Source of the DNA: Nocardia stercoris | GTDB taxonomy: Bacteria > Actinomycetota > Actinomycetes > Mycobacteriales > Mycobacteriaceae | Length of the DNA: 64,000 nucleotides | Assembly (NCBI RefSeq): GCF_003696265.1 | Contig: NZ_RFFH01000011.1 | Coordinates: 62,001-126,000, forward strand | Direction of reading: 5' to 3' | Shown: positions 10,558 through 18,652 of the stretch, in pieces | Layout of the letters: each line of letters opens with the position of its first letter | Numbering within the stretch: the stretch's first letter is position 1 | Translations under genes and position numbers: made by a program | The notes under the pieces: model-generated | Told to the model about the DNA's origin: nothing | Databases searched by the model: none | The model's input: only the letters and a program-made list of their open reading frames with translations

Positions 10558-11316
10558 TCACCCGCGGCCGAGGCCGGCCGTCAGGCCGGCCACCAGGGAC
10601 CGCAGCCCGTACTCGAAGTCGCCGTCCGGGTCGGCCGGCGCCTGATAGATCTCCCCCACCGCCGCGCCGACCCGGTCCGCCAGCGGGAACCGGCCGGCGG
10701 GCACCACCCGGCCGAGCAGCGGGCCGAACAGTTCCCACCAGCGCGCGTCGGGCATCTCCGCGATCGCGCGCCGCCGGGCCACCGCCGTGCGGGCGTTCCC
10801 GGCGGCGAATTCCGACAGCACCGCGATGGTCCGGTCCATCTCCAGATCGGACAGCCCGGCACCTTCCAGGGCCGCGAGTTGTCGCTCGTAGCGGCCCATT
10901 CGGCCCGGACCGAGCACCTGTCGCCAGGGCGGCACCTCCAGCAGCCACGGGTGCGCGAGCAGTTCGGCGCGGATCCCAGCGGCGATGGCCCGCATCCGCT
11001 CGGGCAGCGGCAGGGCGGGGTCGATCGGCTCGTCCGCCGCCGCGACCGCGTCGACCATGAGCACGATCAGGGCGTCGCGGCTCGGGACGTAGGTGTACAG
11101 GCTCATGGGCCGGACCCCGAGTTCGGCGGCGACCGACCGGATGGACACCCCGTGGTAGCCGTCGCGGGCGGCCACTGCGAGACCGGCGGCCACCACCTCG
11201 TCCACGCTCAGGTGCTGTTTGGGTCCGCGCGCACCGGTGCGCGGGGGCAGGTCGTGCCGCCACAGCAGTCGCAGGAGCTTCTCCGACTGCGCTACCTGCC
11301 CGTCGTCCGCGGTCAT
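10558..11316 (-). CDS. TetR-family regulator (TetR_C_1 type)
   Basis: 252-residue repressor. The N-terminal HTH lies at about residues 35-80 (VSIRSVAAELGVRPMSLYTYVPSR), followed by a long C-terminal ligand domain with LLAHPWLLEV and ALEGAGLSD, like the TetR_C_1 group that includes tetracycline-type regulators. The first 25 residues before the HTH are an N-terminal extension. ATG 11316 has GGGAGG six bases upstream; a GTG immediately before it is an alternative. It is divergent from the SNF2 helicase gene, with a long inverted repeat between them that is the obvious operator. Confidence 0.88.
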   Translation of the reverse strand: MTADDGQVAQSEKLLRLLWRHDLPPRTGARGPKQHLSVDEVVAAGLAVAARDGYHGVSIRSVAAELGVRPMSLYTYVPSRDALIVLMVDAVAAADEPIDPALPLPERMRAIAAGIRAELLAHPWLLEVPPWRQVLGPGRMGRYERQLAALEGAGLSDLEMDRTIAVLSEFAAGNARTAVARRRAIAEMPDARWWELFGPLLGRVVPAGRFPLADRVGAAVGEIYQAPADPDGDFEYGLRSLVAGLTAGLGRG

Positions 11317-11338
11317 CACACACCTCCCGATTTTTCAG

Positions 11339-11375
11339 TACAGTGTACGTTATTCACGTAACTACGTACACCGTA
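11339..11375. promoter_or_regulatory. Inverted-repeat operator between tetR and SNF2 helicase
   Basis: TACAGTGTACGT (11339-11350) and ACGTACACCGTA (11364-11375) form a 12-bp inverted repeat with one mismatch, 13 bases apart. Each arm also contains its own short palindrome (GTACA-G-TGTAC at 11338-11348; CGTAC-ACC-GTACG at 11365-11377). The right arm ends six bases before the helicase ATG. A TetR dimer-pair site repressing both genes is the natural reading. Confidence 0.65.
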
Positions 11376-11380
11376 CGCCT

Positions 11381-13171
11381 ATGGGAGGGATCGCGCTGCC
11401 CACCACCCAAGCCACCTACCTGCCCGATCGGCACATGTTCGCGCTGTGGACCTGGACCGGCACCGGGCTCGGCCCCGCACCGGGGCCCGGTCACGAAGCC
11501 GTCCGGCTGGCCGTTCCGGCCGCCGACGGCACGGCACTCGAGATCGACGCCGTGGACTGCGTCGTCGTCGAGGCCGACGCCCTGCCCGCACCGGGACCGG
11601 ACGACCGCTCCCTGACCGCCTGGCGTGCCGTGCGCGGCGGTACAGCCGACGTCACGCTCCCGCCCGCCGCGCACGCGGTGCCCAACGCCACAGGCACCGC
11701 GGTGATGTCGGCCGAACGCGCCCTCACCGCCTACACCGGGACCGAATCGGTCGGTGCCGAACTCGAATCCACGCTGGCCGTGCGCCTGCGGCCGTATCAG
11801 GTCCGCGGGGTCGCGTGGCTGCGGGAGGCGGCCGCCGCGCACGGCGGAGCGGTGCTCGCCGACGAGATGGGCCTCGGCAAGACCGCGCAAGCCATCGGAT
11901 TCCTGCACGGCAGAAGCGGATCCGGGCCACAGCTTGTAGTGTGCCCCACCTCGCTGGTCGGCAACTGGGTGCACGAGATCGGCCGGTTCGCCCCGGACCT
12001 GCGCGCGGTCGGCTGGCGCGGCGGCGAATTGCCCACCGCGCCGGGCACGATCGTGGTCACCGGATATCCCACCCTGCGGGCGCACGGTCCCCGGCTGCTG
12101 CCGACCCGTTGGGCCAGTGCGGTTTTCGACGAGGCGCAGGTGCTGAAGAATCCCCACACCCAGGTGGCGAAGGCGGCCCGGGGCCTCGACGCCGCGGCCC
12201 GCGTGGCGCTCACCGGTACGCCGGTGGAGAACCGGCTCGACGAACTGTGGGCGCTGCTGAACCTCGTCGCGCCCGGTACCTTCACCCATCGCGCGCAGTT
12301 CCGCCGCCGCTTCGTGCGGCCGATCGAGTCCGGCGACGCCACCGCGGCGGCCCGGCTGCACGACGCCGTCGAGCCGATCATGCTGAGCCGCCGCAAGATT
12401 CAGGTGGCCGCCGCCCTGCCACCGAAGATCCACTGCGACCTGCGCTGCGATCTCACCGACGAACAGCGCGATCTGTACGACCGGGTCCTCGAGCAGGCCG
12501 TGGATCAGGGTTTCGGCGCCGGCGTGCAGCGGCAGGGCCGGGTCCTGGCCGCCCTGACCGCGCTGAAACAGGTATGCAACCACCCCGGCCTGGTCACCGG
12601 CGAGGTAGCCGAATTATCGGGCCGCTCCGGCAAATTCGACGTCTGCTTCGACATCCTCGCCCAGAACCTGGCCGGCGGGTCCCCGACGCTGGTGTTCACC
12701 CAGTACCGGGAGACCGGCGAGCTGCTCGCCCGGCACTGCGCGCAGGCGTTCGGGGTGGCCGCGCCGTTCCTGCACGGCGGGCTGGATCCGGCCGCGCGGG
12801 CGGAGATCGTGGCCGGGTTCCAGCGCCCGGACGGCCCGCCGATCCTGATCCTCAGCCTGCGGGCCGCGGGCACCGGGCTGACGTTGACCCGCGCCGCTGA
12901 CGTCGTCCACTTCGACCGCTGGTGGAATCCGGCGGTGGAGGCACAGGCCTCCGATCGCGCCCACCGGATCGGCCAGACCCGCCCGGTCACGGTCACCACC
13001 CTCACCACCGGCACCACACTGGAAGAACACATCGCCGACATGCACGACCGCAAGAGCGTGCTCGCCGAGCTCACCGCGCCGGGCGCCACGGGCCCGGCGT
13101 CCGTCGCCGCCCTCGCCCGCCTCGACGACGAACATCTGCTGGGCGTCCTGCGCCGGAAGCGAGGAAACTGA
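11381..13171 (+). CDS. SNF2-family DEAD/DEAH-box helicase
   Basis: 596-residue ATP-dependent DNA translocase. After about 140 residues of unassigned N-terminus come the SNF2 motifs: DEMGLGKT (Walker A), VFDEAQ (Walker B), ALTGTPVENRLDELW, LVFTQYRET, and the C-terminal RWWNPAVEAQASDRAHRIGQ. It is shorter than mycobacterial HelZ (about 1000 residues). I start it at ATG 11381. That codon sits at the edge of the operator with no upstream ribosome site, and GGGAGGG lies just downstream, so a leaderless transcript or a later start is possible. The next gene, with a SWIM zinc finger, starts on the base after this stop. Confidence 0.85.
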   Translation: MGGIALPTTQATYLPDRHMFALWTWTGTGLGPAPGPGHEAVRLAVPAADGTALEIDAVDCVVVEADALPAPGPDDRSLTAWRAVRGGTADVTLPPAAHAVPNATGTAVMSAERALTAYTGTESVGAELESTLAVRLRPYQVRGVAWLREAAAAHGGAVLADEMGLGKTAQAIGFLHGRSGSGPQLVVCPTSLVGNWVHEIGRFAPDLRAVGWRGGELPTAPGTIVVTGYPTLRAHGPRLLPTRWASAVFDEAQVLKNPHTQVAKAARGLDAAARVALTGTPVENRLDELWALLNLVAPGTFTHRAQFRRRFVRPIESGDATAAARLHDAVEPIMLSRRKIQVAAALPPKIHCDLRCDLTDEQRDLYDRVLEQAVDQGFGAGVQRQGRVLAALTALKQVCNHPGLVTGEVAELSGRSGKFDVCFDILAQNLAGGSPTLVFTQYRETGELLARHCAQAFGVAAPFLHGGLDPAARAEIVAGFQRPDGPPILILSLRAAGTGLTLTRAADVVHFDRWWNPAVEAQASDRAHRIGQTRPVTVTTLTTGTTLEEHIADMHDRKSVLAELTAPGATGPASVAALARLDDEHLLGVLRRKRGN

Positions 13172-13759
13172 ATGCCGGACAACGAATTCGGTTACACCCT
13201 GTGGGGCCGGGACTGGGTCCGGTTGGCCGAGCCGCTTACCGCGACCCGCCCCGAACCGCTGCTGCCGCGCGCCCGCAGTATCGCCCGGCACGACGGCGTG
13301 GACCTCGAGATCCAGGGCCGGCACGTGCGCGCCGGCATCCATCGCGGCGGCCAGGCCTCGGTGACCTACCTCGAACTCGCCCCGCTGACACCGGCGGCGC
13401 TCTGCGCGGTGGCCGAAACAGTTACCGGCGCAGTGGAACTCAGCGATACCGTCTACCGGACGGTGACCGAGTCCGGCCTGTCGCTGGCACCGCGGCCGAC
13501 CGTCGTCGACTGCTCCTGCAGCGCGCGCAAGGATCGGTGCCTGCACATGCTGGCCACCTGCTACGCCGTCGCCCGCCGGATCGACGAGAACCCGTGGCTG
13601 GCCCTGGATCTGCAGGGCTTCCGGGAGGACCCGCCGCCACCGGAGGCGAACCTCACTGCGCCGCGCTGGACCCCGCTCGCCGCGATCGCGCCGGACAGCT
13701 ACTTCGGCGGGGCCGCAACGCCGGTCACATCCGCCGCAGGGCGGCGATACGCTCGGTGA
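13172..13759 (+). CDS. SWIM zinc-finger protein, helicase partner
   Basis: 195-residue protein with a SWIM-type zinc finger C-x-C-x6-C-x-H in VVDCSCSARKDRCLHMLAT (about residues 113-130). SWIM proteins next to or fused to SNF2 helicases are common in actinobacteria and are presumed to bind nucleic acid. The ATG begins directly after the helicase stop codon (13169-13171), indicating translational coupling. The 3' end overlaps the convergent DEAH helicase gene by 35 bases. Confidence 0.85.
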   Translation: MPDNEFGYTLWGRDWVRLAEPLTATRPEPLLPRARSIARHDGVDLEIQGRHVRAGIHRGGQASVTYLELAPLTPAALCAVAETVTGAVELSDTVYRTVTESGLSLAPRPTVVDCSCSARKDRCLHMLATCYAVARRIDENPWLALDLQGFREDPPPPEANLTAPRWTPLAAIAPDSYFGGAATPVTSAAGRRYAR

Positions 13760-15431
13760 GCTGGTCGGCGGTGGCCAATGCGGTAGGCGGGCCGCCGCAT
13801 TCGCGGCGGAGGTCGCCGTGGATGACGCCGTGCGGCTTGCCGGTGCGGTGGTGGTGCATGGCGACCAGGCTGTTGAGTTCGCGGCGCAGCTCCCCGAGTT
13901 TGCCCGAGGTGGAGACGCGTTCGGTGGCGGCGACCTGGGGGCCGGGCGCGGCGGCGACGGCGGCCGAACGCTCCTTGATCTGGCGGGCCTGCCGGTCGCG
14001 CAGCAGGGCGCGCATCTGGTCGGCGTCGAGCAGGCCGGGGATGCCGAGGTAGTCGGCTTCCTCGTCGCTGCCGGCGACGGTGGCGGTACCGAAGAAGTCG
14101 CCGTCGTAGATGACCTGGTCCAGCTCGGCGTCGGCGGCCAGGGCGGTGAACTTGCGTTCCTCCTCGCCCGGCTCGTCCTTCTGCTTGTTGGCGTCGACCA
14201 GCAACTCGTCCTCGAGCGCGTTCTTCTCCCGGTGCGGCTTGCCGATCACATGGTCGCGCTGCACCTCCAGCTGCGCGGCCAGATCCAGCAGCACCGGCAC
14301 CGAGGGCAGGAACACGCTCGCGGTCTCACCGGGCTTGCGGGCCCGCACGAACCGGCCGATCGCCTGCGCGAAGTACAGCGGCGTGGACGCGCTGGTGGCG
14401 TAGACGCCGACCGCGAGCCGCGGCACGTCGACGCCCTCGGACACCATGCGGACCGCGACCATCCACGGCTGGGTGCTTGCGGAGAACTCGCTGATCCGCT
14501 CCGAGGAACCCGGGTCGTCGGAGAGCACCACGGCCGGCTTGGCACCCGAGATGTGTTCCAGCAGTTCGGCGTACTCGCGCGCCTTCTCCTGGTCGGTGGC
14601 GATGACCAGGCCGCCCGCGTCGGGCATGCCGGTGGCGCGCAGCTGGCGCAGCCGGGTGTCGGCGGCGGTGAGCACCTTCGACATCCAGTCGCCGGCCGGG
14701 TCGAGCGCGGTCCGCCAGGCGCGCGCGGTGTGTTCGGCGCTGAGCGGTTCGCCGAGGCGCGCGGTGTATTCGTCGCCCGCGCTGTCGCGCCAGTGCGCCT
14801 CACCGGAGTAGGCCAGGAACACCACCGGGCGCACCACGTTGTCGGCCAGCGCCTCGGAGTAGCCGTAGGTGTAGTCGGCTCGCGAGCGCGGGAACCCGGA
14901 CTCGTCGGGTTCGTAGGTGACGAACGGGATCTGCGAGTCGTCGCTGCGGAACGGGGTACCGGTCAACGCCAGTCGGCGGGTGGCGTCACCGAACGCCTCC
15001 TCGGTCGCCTCACCCCAGCTCTTCGCGTCACCGGCGTGATGGATCTCGTCCAGGATCACCAGGGTGCGCCGGTTCTCGGTGCGCACGCGGTGCCGGGTGG
15101 GGTGCGCGGCGACCTGCGCGTAGGTGACCACGACACCGTGATAGTCGCCGGACGTGCCGCCGGTGGTGTTGGAGAAGTTCGAGTCCAGCTCGATGCCTTG
15201 GCGGCTCGCCGACTGCGCCCATTGGTGTTTGAGGTGCTCGGTGGGCGCGACCACGGTGATCTGGTCCACCGTGCGGTCGGCCAGCAACTCCGCGGCGAGG
15301 CGCAGCGCGAAGGTCGTCTTACCCGCACCCGGGGTAGCGACGGCGAGAAAATCGCGTGGCTTCGTCGTCAGATATTTGGTGAGAGCCCTGCGCTGCCATG
15401 CACGTAAAGAACCGCCACCTGCCGAAGTCAC
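13725..15431 (-). CDS. DEAH-box helicase family protein
   Basis: 568-residue superfamily 2 ATPase: ATPGAGKTTFALRLAAE (Walker A), ILDEIHHAGD (DEIH box), LALTGTPFR (motif III) and the C-terminal QAIGRFVRA (motif VI). It resembles the type III restriction-like helicases common in Mycobacteriales and lacks an obvious nuclease domain. The GTG start at 15431 has no clear ribosome site. The tail after about residue 430 is Lys/Glu/Arg-rich and probably helical. Its role in DNA or RNA metabolism is unknown. Confidence 0.85.
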   Translation of the reverse strand: MTSAGGGSLRAWQRRALTKYLTTKPRDFLAVATPGAGKTTFALRLAAELLADRTVDQITVVAPTEHLKHQWAQSASRQGIELDSNFSNTTGGTSGDYHGVVVTYAQVAAHPTRHRVRTENRRTLVILDEIHHAGDAKSWGEATEEAFGDATRRLALTGTPFRSDDSQIPFVTYEPDESGFPRSRADYTYGYSEALADNVVRPVVFLAYSGEAHWRDSAGDEYTARLGEPLSAEHTARAWRTALDPAGDWMSKVLTAADTRLRQLRATGMPDAGGLVIATDQEKAREYAELLEHISGAKPAVVLSDDPGSSERISEFSASTQPWMVAVRMVSEGVDVPRLAVGVYATSASTPLYFAQAIGRFVRARKPGETASVFLPSVPVLLDLAAQLEVQRDHVIGKPHREKNALEDELLVDANKQKDEPGEEERKFTALAADAELDQVIYDGDFFGTATVAGSDEEADYLGIPGLLDADQMRALLRDRQARQIKERSAAVAAAPGPQVAATERVSTSGKLGELRRELNSLVAMHHHRTGKPHGVIHGDLRRECGGPPTALATADQLTERIAALRRM

Positions 15432-15520
15432 CTGAAGAGGTTAACGGGCACCACCGACAAGACCCAACCCGCAGCAGGTCGGACTCGGCGCGTTGTGGTG
15501 GACGCCACGGAACGGCCCGC

Positions 15521-16570
15521 TCATGCCTGCTGCAGTCGCGCCGCGGCGAGGAAGTCGGCGACCGCGGCCCAGGTGGTGGCGGGCGCCTCGGCTCCCGCGA
15601 TGATGCCCAGATGGCTGCCGTCGACCTCGACGAACCGGACCTCGGGCGAACCGGTCAGCACCCGGGTACCGGCCGCCACCGAGGCGGCGGAGGCGAGTTT
15701 GTCGCGGGTGCCGCCGACCAGCAGCACCGGAACCGCGAGCTTGGCCAGCTCGATCGCCTGGTGCGGGCCGAGGTGCACCGTGCCCTTGTTCATCTCGTTG
15801 CGCAGGATCAGCTGACGATAGGCCTGCCGGTAGAACCGGCCCGGATAGCCGGGCATCTCGGCCATGAACCGGTCCACGGACTCCATGCGCGCGAGCGCCT
15901 CGGTGTCGGCGATGTTGCGGGCGATGTAGAGCGGCTTGCGCAGCTCCCGGTCGAAGGACTGGGCCCGGAAGCCCGCGCGCACCGCGTATTTCGAGACGCC
16001 GCCGGTGATGCGCAGCGGCACGGTCAGTTCCACGCCGCCGGTGAGCCGGCCGAACTGGCGGGCCAGCGCGATCTGGCCGTTGCGGCGCTGGTCGAACGGG
16101 CTGCCGACGGCGGTGACCGAGGCGATCGGCAGCTCGGGGTGCGCGGCGGCGGTGAGCAGGCTCATCGTCCCGCCGAACGACCAGCCGACGAGGTCCACCG
16201 GCGCATCGTCGTGGTCGGCGCTGACGCGGCGGATCGCGCCGGGCACGATGTCGTCCACCCACTCCTCGAAGCCGAGGTGCCGGTCGGCGTAGGTGATCTC
16301 GCCGTATTCGACGACGGACACCTCGCGGCCGAGGCCCTGCAGGAACCGGACCAGGCTCTGGGCGGGCCGCAGGTCGTAGCAGGAGATCGTCACGGCCAGC
16401 GGTGGGACCAGGAGTACCGGATTCCCGGTGGGCGCGCCGGTGCCGCGGTAGCGGCGCAGCCGGCGGTGCGGTGCGTCGGAGACGATGACCGAGGGTGTCG
16501 GCTCGTAGGGCTCGATCCCGCGGCCGAACAATGCTCCGGCATTGCGCCACGCCACATCCCAGGCAACCAT
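15521..16570 (-). CDS. Alpha/beta hydrolase, PhaC-like
   Basis: 349-residue alpha/beta-fold hydrolase. It has a conserved N-terminal segment (NPVLLVPPLAVTISCYDL), the nucleophile elbow GWSFGG, and a C-terminal catalytic His in DGSHLGI. The layout resembles poly(R)-hydroxyalkanoate synthase-type hydrolases, but the nucleophile is Ser rather than the Cys of PHA synthases, so it is more likely a lipase/esterase-like enzyme. ATG 16570 is preceded by GGGAGGGA; in-frame upstream starts are unlikely. A short palindrome lies about 58 bases upstream. Confidence 0.82.
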   Translation of the reverse strand: MVAWDVAWRNAGALFGRGIEPYEPTPSVIVSDAPHRRLRRYRGTGAPTGNPVLLVPPLAVTISCYDLRPAQSLVRFLQGLGREVSVVEYGEITYADRHLGFEEWVDDIVPGAIRRVSADHDDAPVDLVGWSFGGTMSLLTAAAHPELPIASVTAVGSPFDQRRNGQIALARQFGRLTGGVELTVPLRITGGVSKYAVRAGFRAQSFDRELRKPLYIARNIADTEALARMESVDRFMAEMPGYPGRFYRQAYRQLILRNEMNKGTVHLGPHQAIELAKLAVPVLLVGGTRDKLASAASVAAGTRVLTGSPEVRFVEVDGSHLGIIAGAEAPATTWAAVADFLAAARLQQA

Positions 16571-16627
16571 TGCTCTCCCTCCCTGCCCGGAACCCGCTTC
16601 CGGCGACCACACGGAACACTTACCCGA

Positions 16628-16638
16628 GACAGTCTGTC
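16628..16638. promoter_or_regulatory. Short palindrome upstream of the PhaC-like hydrolase
   Basis: GACAG-T-CTGTC is a perfect 11-base palindrome 58 bases before the hydrolase start. A related core (AGAC-A-GTCT) occurs upstream of the TetR gene near 61.08 kb. It may be a regulator binding site; evidence is the symmetry alone. Confidence 0.3.
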
Positions 16639-16949
16639 ACAGAAATCTTCCCGCTCGGCACTACCTCGGGCTGTCGATTCGATCACCGCCGCACGCCGAA
16701 GGCCGAGGGCCACAGACCGCCCGTGGCTCGAAAATCACGCCGCAGGCCCGGCCGATCGAAAAGCCTTGTTAAATCACGTTAATTAACGACTCGCCGTTGA
16801 TCGAGCCGCTATTCAGCGGTACGATTTCCCCGGAACCCTTCGAAGCCGAACCTTCGATCGATTCCGTTCCGGCCGTAGACATTTCACGCGCCACCACCGT
16901 GACGACGGGACAACAACTGCGGCCCAAGCCCATAAGGAAAGGATTCGCG
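16639..16949. other. Leader region of the RiPP cluster
   Basis: About 310 bases between the hydrolase promoter and the first precursor gene. It includes an AT-rich patch with the palindrome CGTTAATTAACG (16777-16788), unusual in this GC-rich DNA and a plausible promoter/operator for the cluster. An in-frame extension of precursor A back to 16797 is open, but its codons are atypical and the ribosome site favours 16950. Confidence 0.45.
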
Positions 16950-17084
16950 ATGAGTCTCATCGAACTCGCCGACATGCCCCTCGACCAGGTGGCCGAACTG
17001 AGCGGACCGCTCGCCCAGGCGCTGCGCACGCCCGACACCGAACCGGCGAAGTTGCTGTTCAACTCGCGGCACAACGGCGGGTAG
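16950..17084 (+). CDS. RiPP precursor peptide A
   Basis: 44-residue peptide. Residues 1-33 look like a leader (MSLIELADMPLDQVAELSGP, then LAQALRTPDTEPA) and the end KLLFNSRHNGG looks like the core. F37-N38-S39 is an aromatic-x-x tripeptide of the kind crosslinked into cyclophanes by triceptide radical SAM enzymes. It resembles the FxS of the FxSxx-COOH peptides, but five residues follow Ser instead of two. H41 is a candidate for modification by the HExxH protein of the cluster. AAGGAAAGGA at 16934-16943 is a strong ribosome site. Precursor assignment is inferred from size, duplication and the following maturase gene. Confidence 0.8.
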   Translation: MSLIELADMPLDQVAELSGPLAQALRTPDTEPAKLLFNSRHNGG

Positions 17085-17094
17085 TACCCGGCGG

Positions 17095-17123
17095 GCGGTG
17101 TCGCACGGTACCGGCGGCACCGC
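17095..17123 (+). terminator. Hairpin after precursor A
   Basis: GCGGTGTCGC (17095-17104) pairs with GCGGCACCGC (17114-17123): a 10-bp stem with one G-U pair and a nine-base loop. There is no T-run, so it is more likely an attenuator or mRNA-stabilising stem than a full terminator. A matching hairpin follows precursor B. Confidence 0.55.
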
Positions 17124-17198
17124 TCTCCACTCACGCCTATTGACCGCTATATATCGAACCGTCACAAAGAGGCTCGTTACCCTGGATAAGGATTCAGC

Positions 17199-17333
17199 AT
17201 GAGTCTCCTCGAACTCGCCGGGATGCCGCTCGACCAGCTGGCCGAGCTCAAGGACGGCCCCCTTGCGGGCACTGCGGACGCCCGACGCCGCACCCGCCAA
17301 GCTGCTGTTCCGTCGCGGCACAACGGCATGTAG
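17199..17333 (+). CDS. RiPP precursor peptide B, internally frameshifted copy
   Basis: 44 codons, a tandem duplicate of precursor A. The first 17 residues (MSLLELAGMPLDQLAEL) and the last residues (SRHNG) match A. Between them the reading frame is shifted: relative to A there is a 3-base insertion, then a 2-base deletion, then a 1-base deletion just before SRHNG. The shifted frame would read LRTPDAAPAKLLF, the A-like sequence, but the actual frame gives AGTADARRRTRQAAVP. The conserved Phe of the core is therefore lost. AAGGATT precedes ATG 17199. It may be a decayed copy, a new product, or a sequencing artefact. Confidence 0.65.
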   Translation: MSLLELAGMPLDQLAELKDGPLAGTADARRRTRQAAVPSRHNGM

Positions 17334-17343
17334 CACCCCACGG

Positions 17344-17370
17344 GCGGTGTCGCGGGACCCGCGGCACCGC
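17344..17370 (+). terminator. Hairpin between precursor B and the maturase
   Basis: GCGGTGTCGCG (17344-17354) pairs with CGCGGCACCGC (17360-17370) around a five-base loop; the 11-bp stem includes one G-U pair. It lies between the precursors and the enzyme genes, the position where RiPP operons often have a partial terminator that keeps precursor mRNA in excess. Confidence 0.6.
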
Positions 17371-17408
17371 TCACACCGCAACCCGCCCCGCCCGAATGCG
17401 AGACTGCC

Positions 17409-18650
17409 GTGGCCACCCTGCTTCCCCTGACCCCCGTTTCCGAATGGCCCGAGCGCGGCCTCGACATCGCTGCCCTGCGCGCCTCGGGCTGGCGTCCCAC
17501 CCCCTTCGACCAGTTCGTGGTCAAGGTCCACAGTCGCTGCAATCTGGCCTGCGACTACTGCTACATGTACGAGCTGGCCGATCAGAGCTGGCGCGACCAG
17601 CCGGTCGTGATGACGCCGGAGATCGCCCGCGCGACCGCGCGCCGGATAGCCGAGCATGTCGAGCGTCACGAGCTGACCGCGGTCGAGGTGGTCTTCCACG
17701 GCGGCGAGCCGCTGCTGGCCGGACCGGACCGGATCGACACTCTCGCAAGGGAATTCCGCGCCGCGGTGGACTCCTCGGTGCACGTCGAACTGGGTGTGCA
17801 GACCAACGGCGCGCTGTTGACCCCGCCCATGCTCGACGTCCTGGCCGCGCACGACATCGGCGTCGGGGTCAGTCTGGACGGTGATCGCGCCGCCAACGAC
17901 CGCCACCGCCGTAATCGCCGCGGCGACAGCAGCTACGACGCCGTCACCCGCGGATTGCGGCTGCTCGGCACCGACCGCTACCGGCACCTGTTCGACGGCA
18001 TCCTCGCGGTGATCGACCTGGCCAACGATCCCGTCGAGACCTACACCGCGCTCGCGGAATTCGAGCCCCGCGGTATCGATGTGCTACTGCCGCACGGCAC
18101 CTGGGCCGCACCACCACCGGGCAAGGCCGGCCCGAACGGCGAGGTGGACATCACCGACACCAGCTATGCGAGCTGGCTCGTCACGCTGTTCGACCACTGG
18201 TACGAGCTCGGGGATTCCGCGGTGGACATCCGACTGTTCCGTAGCGCGGTGCGACAGCTCCTGGGCCGCAACGGAACCACCGAACAATTGAGCGCCGGGC
18301 CCCTGTCGTTTCTGGTCGTCGAGACCGACGGATCGATCGAGCAGGTCGACACCCTCAAATCGGCGTTCGAAGGTGCGACCGCCACCGGATTGCACGTGCT
18401 GCGCGACGATTTCGATGCCGCCTTCGACCACCCCGGTGTGGCGGCCCGGCAGATCGGCACGGCCGCGCTGTGCGACGAGTGCCGGGCCTGCAGGCACGCC
18501 GGTGTCTGCGGCGGCGGCCTCTACGCGCAGCGATACCGCCCCGGCACCGGATTCCGCAACCCGTCGGTGTACTGCGCCGACCTGATGGCCTTCCTCGATC
18601 ATGTCGCCGCCCGGCTGCGCGCCGACCTGATCGCGGCGCGAAAGGGATAG
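17409..18650 (+). CDS. Radical SAM/SPASM peptide maturase, FxsB-like
   Basis: 413-residue radical SAM enzyme. C44-x3-C48-x2-C51 (CNLACDYC) binds the SAM cluster and HGGEPLL follows. The C-terminal SPASM-like region has C355, C358, C361, C367 and C389, the auxiliary cluster ligands. The layout matches the FxsB family of cyclophane-forming maturases, which join an aromatic ring to a nearby residue's beta-carbon in a short peptide. Many FxsB proteins carry the HExxH domain as a C-terminal fusion; here it is a separate gene two bases downstream. GTG 17409 is assigned from the conserved N-terminus. Substrate assignment to the upstream peptides is inferred. Confidence 0.88.
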   Translation: MATLLPLTPVSEWPERGLDIAALRASGWRPTPFDQFVVKVHSRCNLACDYCYMYELADQSWRDQPVVMTPEIARATARRIAEHVERHELTAVEVVFHGGEPLLAGPDRIDTLAREFRAAVDSSVHVELGVQTNGALLTPPMLDVLAAHDIGVGVSLDGDRAANDRHRRNRRGDSSYDAVTRGLRLLGTDRYRHLFDGILAVIDLANDPVETYTALAEFEPRGIDVLLPHGTWAAPPPGKAGPNGEVDITDTSYASWLVTLFDHWYELGDSAVDIRLFRSAVRQLLGRNGTTEQLSAGPLSFLVVETDGSIEQVDTLKSAFEGATATGLHVLRDDFDAAFDHPGVAARQIGTAALCDECRACRHAGVCGGGLYAQRYRPGTGFRNPSVYCADLMAFLDHVAARLRADLIAARKG

Positions 18651-18652
18651 TC

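Larger units (their letters stand above)
16934..17378 (+). repeat. Tandem duplication of precursor units
   Basis: Two units, each a ribosome site, a 135-base precursor gene and a GC hairpin: 16934-17130 and 17185-17378. Shared flanks include AAGGATTC before the start (GGATTCGCG and GGATTCAGC) and GGGCGGTGTCGC...GGCACCGCTC after the stop, so the duplicated segment was larger than the gene. The 50 or so bases between the units, CTATTGACCGCTATATATCG and neighbours, are AT-rich and could hold a second promoter. Confidence 0.7.

Noticed and set aside
13818..15407. 529-codon plus-strand frame opposite the DEAH helicase
   Set aside because: Antisense shadow; the minus strand has Walker and DEIH motifs.
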